This document shows, one piece after another, positions 6,178 to 8,938 of a stretch of DNA of 8,938 nt. How positions within the stretch are numbered: position 1 is the stretch's first letter; each line of letters opens with the position of its first letter. The notes under the pieces were generated by a model that had not been told where the DNA came from, did not search any database, and saw nothing but the letters and a program-made list of their open reading frames with translations. The stretch is from the NCBI GenBank assembly GCA_018239705.1, contig JAFEGS010000019.1:1-8938 (forward strand), read 5' to 3'. The stretch is from Verrucomicrobiota bacterium. Lineage in GTDB: Bacteria; Chlamydiota; Chlamydiia; Chlamydiales; FEN-1388. Both the position numbers and the translations under genes were made by a program.

Positions 6178-6651
6178 TCAGCCTGCCATCTCGAAATGAC
6201 TGTTATATATTTCAAGCCTGAGTGGTTGGATCTTGGCGGAGACGTCACAGCTCACGGCCTTTTCTAAGGCTTTATAACTTTCTCGAAAATCTTTATGCGA
6301 GCTGCAAAGGTGGTCTAAAACAAACAGTCGGAGATCCTTTTCAATCCCCCATGTGATTGTAGCAAAACAATCTTTCGTATTTTCCCATTTCACAACGGCT
6401 GAGTGTTTGACTCCCAAACGTTCAGAAAATTCACGCAGAGTCATACCAAAATAGGTTCTAATAAATCGAATTTCATTACCCGTAAGAGGCATTGACTTCT
6501 TTGATAAGAGCAGCAACACTGCTTTAGCAAGGCTGTCATAATTAATATCAACCACCCACTCACCTAAGAGCTTGATCATAGGAACATTCAGCAATACAAC
6601 AGGAAAGCCGCACGAGTAGTCGATGTGTTTTTTTTTAATTTTCGTTTCCAT
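6178..6651 (-). CDS. Helix-turn-helix antitoxin-like protein (YgiT/MqsA type, zinc knuckles missing)
   Basis: Seen: 157 residues. The segment LTGNEIRFIRTYFGM (56-70) and the following helices to about 92 form an Xre/Cro-type HTH of the kind found at the C-terminal end of YgiT/MqsA-family antitoxins ('LTG.E.RFLR...G.s...lA..LGV....v.rWE'). The preceding CGFPVVLLN (14-22) and the DINYDSLAKA region (35-44) resemble the linker seen in partners of DUF4258 proteins. The usual N-terminal CxxC pairs are absent; Cys14 is alone. A further 65 residues after the HTH have no motif I recognise. The ATG is 1 nt after the stop of the upstream DUF4258 gene, and its Shine-Dalgarno (AGGAA) lies inside that gene, so translation is coupled. 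Likely role: bind and neutralise the toxin and repress the operon; alternatively a plain regulator. It converges on the peptidase gene with only 3 nt between stops. Confidence 0.75.
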   Translation of the reverse strand: METKIKKKHIDYSCGFPVVLLNVPMIKLLGEWVVDINYDSLAKAVLLLLSKKSMPLTGNEIRFIRTYFGMTLREFSERLGVKHSAVVKWENTKDCFATITWGIEKDLRLFVLDHLCSSHKDFRESYKALEKAVSCDVSAKIQPLRLEIYNSHFEMAG

Positions 6652-6652
6652 A

Positions 6653-6973
6653 CTATTTCCTTTTACTATTTAGATCATATACAGTTATTAAGAGCAATCC
6701 TTCTGTAACTAAAACAGAAACAACAACGCGTAATTCGCGAGCATCTACAGTACGTCCTTTAATGGCATACTTCCAGACCTGGTATTTATGATCCCACTCA
6801 TCACGCACCTCTTCATGTGCTCCATGCTGTAGTACATGTAATGCTTCCCATAAAAATATACTGCGCTGCTTTTCTCTTTCTTGAAAATGACTCGACGTAC
6901 GGTAGCGATTCAGTGCAATCAATTGTCGAATCGTTTCTAGTAGCTTTTTGCCTTTTAGCTTCTTGTCAGTCAT
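6653..6973 (-). CDS. DUF4258 protein, probable toxin of a type II toxin-antitoxin pair
   Basis: Seen: 106 residues. The conserved DUF4258 pattern is present: HFQEREKQR (29-37), a central EEVRDEW (54-60), W67-K-Y-A-I-K-G72-R-T-V-D77-A-R79-E-L-R, and the beta strand LLLITVYD (93-100). Proteins of this family commonly sit beside a YgiT/MqsA-type HTH protein and are regarded as toxins, possibly with a RelE/MqsR-like ribonuclease fold; the activity is inferred, not shown by the sequence. Toxin-first gene order, as in mqsRA and higBA, and a 1-nt gap to the partner fit this. No proper Shine-Dalgarno lies at the ATG (AAGGG is 16 nt away), and a 12-codon frame overlaps the start, so toxin translation may be deliberately low or coupled. 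Possibly mobile or recently acquired, as such modules often are. Confidence 0.75.
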   Translation of the reverse strand: MTDKKLKGKKLLETIRQLIALNRYRTSSHFQEREKQRSIFLWEALHVLQHGAHEEVRDEWDHKYQVWKYAIKGRTVDARELRVVVSVLVTEGLLLITVYDLNSKRK

Positions 6974-7004
6974 ATGCCGCTTCGCTTATCCCTTCAGCTT
7001 TCAT
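6966..7004 (-). other. Twelve-codon leader ORF overlapping the toxin start
   Basis: ATG at 7002-7004 reads MKAEGISEAAYD and stops with TGA at 6966-6968, overlapping the toxin ATG (6971-6973) in the shared octamer ATGACTGA. It contains the only Shine-Dalgarno-like AAGGG near the toxin start and has no clear ribosome site of its own. It could be a coupling leader peptide, the remnant of a lost gene end, or chance. Confidence 0.25.
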
Positions 7005-7067
7005 GGTAACTGAGTGAACAATTTAATGCAACTGGGTTCGTTCTCTCGCAAACGCTGTCGCTCATGC

Positions 7068-7085
7068 TCCATAATCCATTATGGA
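7068..7085. promoter_or_regulatory. Palindrome upstream of the toxin-antitoxin genes (possible operator)
   Basis: TCCATAATCCATTATGGA is an 8-bp inverted repeat with a 2-bp centre, 95-112 bp upstream of the toxin ATG. On the minus strand it is framed by TCAT and ATGA, hinting at a larger dyad. HTH antitoxins usually bind palindromes in their own promoter, so this is the best operator candidate, although it is rather distant. Confidence 0.35.
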
Positions 7086-7172
7086 TGATACTGATCTAGC
7101 TCTCCGGGGTCTTGCTAACAACGTTGGAACCTCTTCGTTATATAACTCATAACTGTAGAAGGTACCTTTTTG

Positions 7173-7207
7173 TAGCCCATAGCAACTACTAGCGCAGCTA
7201 TGGGCTA
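7173..7207 (-). terminator. Strong hairpin after the long helical gene (possible terminator without U-tract)
   Basis: TAGCCCATAGC (7173-7183) and GCTATGGGCTA (7197-7207) make a perfect 11-bp stem with a 13-nt loop. It begins 20 nt past the stop of the minus-strand gene ending at 7228, where a terminator or 3'-end stabiliser is expected. In that direction it is followed by ACAAAAAGG rather than a U-tract, so an ordinary intrinsic terminator is doubtful. Confidence 0.4.
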
Positions 7208-7227
7208 TGAAATGAATCACCATCGCC

Positions 7228-8938
7228 TCATTTAGTTTCCTCTGCAGTGTGAGATCCTCCCTCCACATCCATCCCAATGTCCACTTCAGTCTTAAGGAAA
7301 TGGTCGATTTCGCCCATTTCCTCAAACGCTAACACCTCATCCCGTAACAGCTTCTTTACCATCGACCTGTCAGCTCCAGTAGCTATTTTATGAAAGCCTC
7401 CTCCATGAACAAGAAGGCTTTTATCAGGAAGCACCCATTTGTTTTTGTCATGCTCATCCCTTGCCTCCAGTATCTTTTCGAGATACGCCACCTCTTGCAG
7501 CGCTATTTCTTTATACGAATCGGAAAAATGATCAATCTGCTGCTTCCATTGATTGCTCCACTGCCTGATCTGCCTGTATGTACGAAACTGAATAAGTTCG
7601 CGCAGGACCTGTTCCATCTCCTCATCGGCCTCACTGAACGCCCCTTCGTGAGAGGCAATATCGCTTAGTCTACTTTGTAGAGCCACAAGACTCTTTTTGG
7701 TATCTGCTGCTAGCACCTTTATAAAGGGATCTTCCAGGCCTGCAGACAGCTCTTCCTCTTGCATCTGCATATTTGCTCGCAGCGAAAACATCTGCTGGAC
7801 ACAGTCATGCTCTACCTGCTTGAGCTCCTGTAGACAGCTATCTGACAGCTGCACCACACTTTTAAATTGCCCTGACAACTCTTCAACATTGTACTTGTCT
7901 TGAACCAAGGCCTTTTCAATATCTAGAACCTGGCTCTTCACACTCTGAAAAGCAGCTGTAGCCACCTCAAAACGCTCATCAATCGCATCAACCTCTTTAC
8001 CTTGACTCCTCAGATCAGCTGCTGCCCACTCAACTATTTTCTGTACGTCATCAATACGAGCCTGCGCAACCTCTATCCATGCCTTGCCTTGCTCTTTAAG
8101 CCTGTGTACTTCCCTTTTCTGTTCGATCGTCTGAACAGCCGTGCGAAAGAGCTGCAAGTGCTTCACCCACTCTCCCTCTTTTCCATTCGCCGTGCGATCT
8201 GGCTTAGAGATCCTCTCAAGCTCGTGATCACCTTTCCTGGTGTCTATCTTCAACAACCTTGCAGCGGTTTTTACCTCTTTCCATTTGGCTCCCTCTTTCG
8301 CCATTCGCTCTTGAACATACTGCAAAACCTGCCTGTTTTTGCCCGCAGATTGGTCTAGCACCTGCTGCATCTCTTCAAACGCTTTTGTTGTATTTTCTAA
8401 TTCTGTGCGATTGAATAGTTCTAGATTTCTACTCACTTCATCTATGTACTGTGCTACATGTGCAGGTAGCTCTTCTGGCGCTGCGATTGCCCTTGCCTGA
8501 GTAGAAAATTTTTTCATACTAGTTTCTACGCCCTCTTTCTTCTTGAGAAGGTCGGCCCTTTTTGTTTCTATCTCCCGTTTTTCGAGCTCTGCAGCCTGTA
8601 ATCGGACCTGAGATACATTTTCAGTGATACTTTGATAGGCTTTTCTATAGGCATCAACAGTGGCGCTCCATTCGCCTTCTTTCCCGGCTTGAGGAAGCTT
8701 AGACATAGCCTCAAATAGCCTTTGAGCATCTTCTGTAGGAACTCCGACTGTTTCTGCCTCTTGTTTTGTCCTGTTCCAGTTTTCTCCTTCATGATCTACC
8801 AGCTGCTTTACATACATGGAGACCTGATCTATCCCCTCTTTTACTTCGTGAGCAGAGATAGATTGTACATGCTCTTGGATTCCATGCAAAAACTGTGCTG
8901 CCTTTGCCCCTGGATCTTGGTCCAATTTACCCACCTGA
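7228..8938 (-). CDS. Long helical (coiled-coil) protein of unknown function with internal duplication, truncated by the window edge
   Basis: I do not recognise this protein. Seen: at least 568 residues, very rich in Glu, Gln, Lys and Ala, with almost no Gly/Pro outside a few linkers. It is therefore probably all helix and coiled coil, with no signal peptide or membrane segment in the visible part. The frame stays open to the window edge; a GTG at 8932-8934 could be a start, but no ribosome site can be checked, so I treat it as 5'-partial. Counting from that GTG, residues 35-103 and 200-270 are an internal repeat. It aligns QVSMYV with QVLQYV, the EGxxW segment, GKEGEW (84-89 with 251-256) and YQSI with VQTI. 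Similarity continues further (TTKAFEEMQQVLD, 182-194, with ATAAFQSVKSQVLD, 325-338), giving a unit of about 145-165 residues. The C-terminus is acidic and free of repeats. A cytoplasmic scaffold or a secreted chlamydial effector are both possible. Confidence 0.7.
   Translation of the reverse strand, partial: QVGKLDQDPGAKAAQFLHGIQEHVQSISAHEVKEGIDQVSMYVKQLVDHEGENWNRTKQEAETVGVPTEDAQRLFEAMSKLPQAGKEGEWSATVDAYRKAYQSITENVSQVRLQAAELEKREIETKRADLLKKKEGVETSMKKFSTQARAIAAPEELPAHVAQYIDEVSRNLELFNRTELENTTKAFEEMQQVLDQSAGKNRQVLQYVQERMAKEGAKWKEVKTAARLLKIDTRKGDHELERISKPDRTANGKEGEWVKHLQLFRTAVQTIEQKREVHRLKEQGKAWIEVAQARIDDVQKIVEWAAADLRSQGKEVDAIDERFEVATAAFQSVKSQVLDIEKALVQDKYNVEELSGQFKSVVQLSDSCLQELKQVEHDCVQQMFSLRANMQMQEEELSAGLEDPFIKVLAADTKKSLVALQSRLSDIASHEGAFSEADEEMEQVLRELIQFRTYRQIRQWSNQWKQQIDHFSDSYKEIALQEVAYLEKILEARDEHDKNKWVLPDKSLLVHGGGFHKIATGADRSMVKKLLRDEVLAFEEMGEIDHFLKTEVDIGMDVEGGSHTAEETK

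Larger units (their letters stand above)
6974..7227. other. Intergenic region with several dyads, no gene seen
   Basis: 254 bp between the toxin start and the 3' end of the long helical protein. It should hold the toxin-antitoxin promoter (minus strand); the best guess is TTGCGA, 17 bp, CATTAA, which is poor. Other symmetric elements are an 8-2-8 palindrome (7068-7085), CAACGTTG (7119-7126), GTTATATAAC (7137-7146) and an 11-bp hairpin (7173-7207). I see no tRNA and no convincing ORF beyond the leader. Confidence 0.5.

Noticed and set aside
7031..7120. A tRNA-like stretch around GGGTTCG in the 6974-7227 intergenic region
   Set aside because: No acceptor stem, anticodon arm or matching D-arm can be drawn around it.
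8002..8358. Plus-strand open frames (up to 118 codons) opposite the long helical gene, also at 7390-7668 and 7697-7903
   Set aside because: Shadows of a Glu/Lys/Gln-rich minus-strand gene, which give Phe/Leu/Ser-rich chains; no ribosome sites or domains.

Overview
This 8.9 kb window most likely comes from a member of the phylum Chlamydiota, probably an environmental (Parachlamydia-like) symbiont of eukaryotic cells. Two things point there. First, there is a bamA-ompH(skp)-lpxD operon in the order known from Chlamydia; the OmpH and LpxD proteins look chlamydial, and the LpxD histidines fall at residues 247 and 284, the numbers I recall for the C. trachomatis enzyme. Second, it carries a eukaryote-like RING-finger/ankyrin protein of the effector type common in amoeba-associated chlamydiae. 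Base composition (about 50% GC in the housekeeping genes, by hand count of sample lines) is high for the phylum; I cannot name the species.

Layout. Positions 7-3991 (minus strand) hold the envelope operon: BamA inserts outer-membrane proteins, OmpH/Skp is the periplasmic chaperone that delivers them, and LpxD performs the second acylation step of lipid A synthesis. Divergent from bamA, 4173-5108 (plus) encodes a 311-residue protein with a complete C3HC4 RING finger followed by ankyrin repeats. It is clearly more AT-rich (about 40% GC over 480 sampled bases). It is bracketed by an 18-bp direct repeat (17/18 identical), and is followed by a terminator-like hairpin whose 3' arm lies in the right-hand repeat. 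At 5224-6174 (plus) is a secreted S41-family serine peptidase whose motifs match the Ser/His-dyad (nisin-resistance-protein-like) branch rather than the Ser/Lys C-terminal processing proteases.

Tail-to-tail with the peptidase, 6178-6973 (minus) holds a toxin-antitoxin-like pair: a DUF4258 protein, then, 1 nt later, a helix-turn-helix protein of the YgiT/MqsA type that lacks the usual N-terminal CxxC zinc knuckles. A 254-bp intergenic region (6974-7227) with several dyads separates it from a long, helical, window-truncated protein (7228-8938, minus) of unknown function that contains an internal duplication.

The most interesting part is the RING-ankyrin cassette: a likely host-directed ubiquitin ligase that appears to have been inserted between bamA and the peptidase gene. 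The direct repeats could mark the insertion boundaries, although they also sit upstream of the two flanking promoters and could instead be regulatory. All functional statements are read from motifs and family knowledge; no database search was run.
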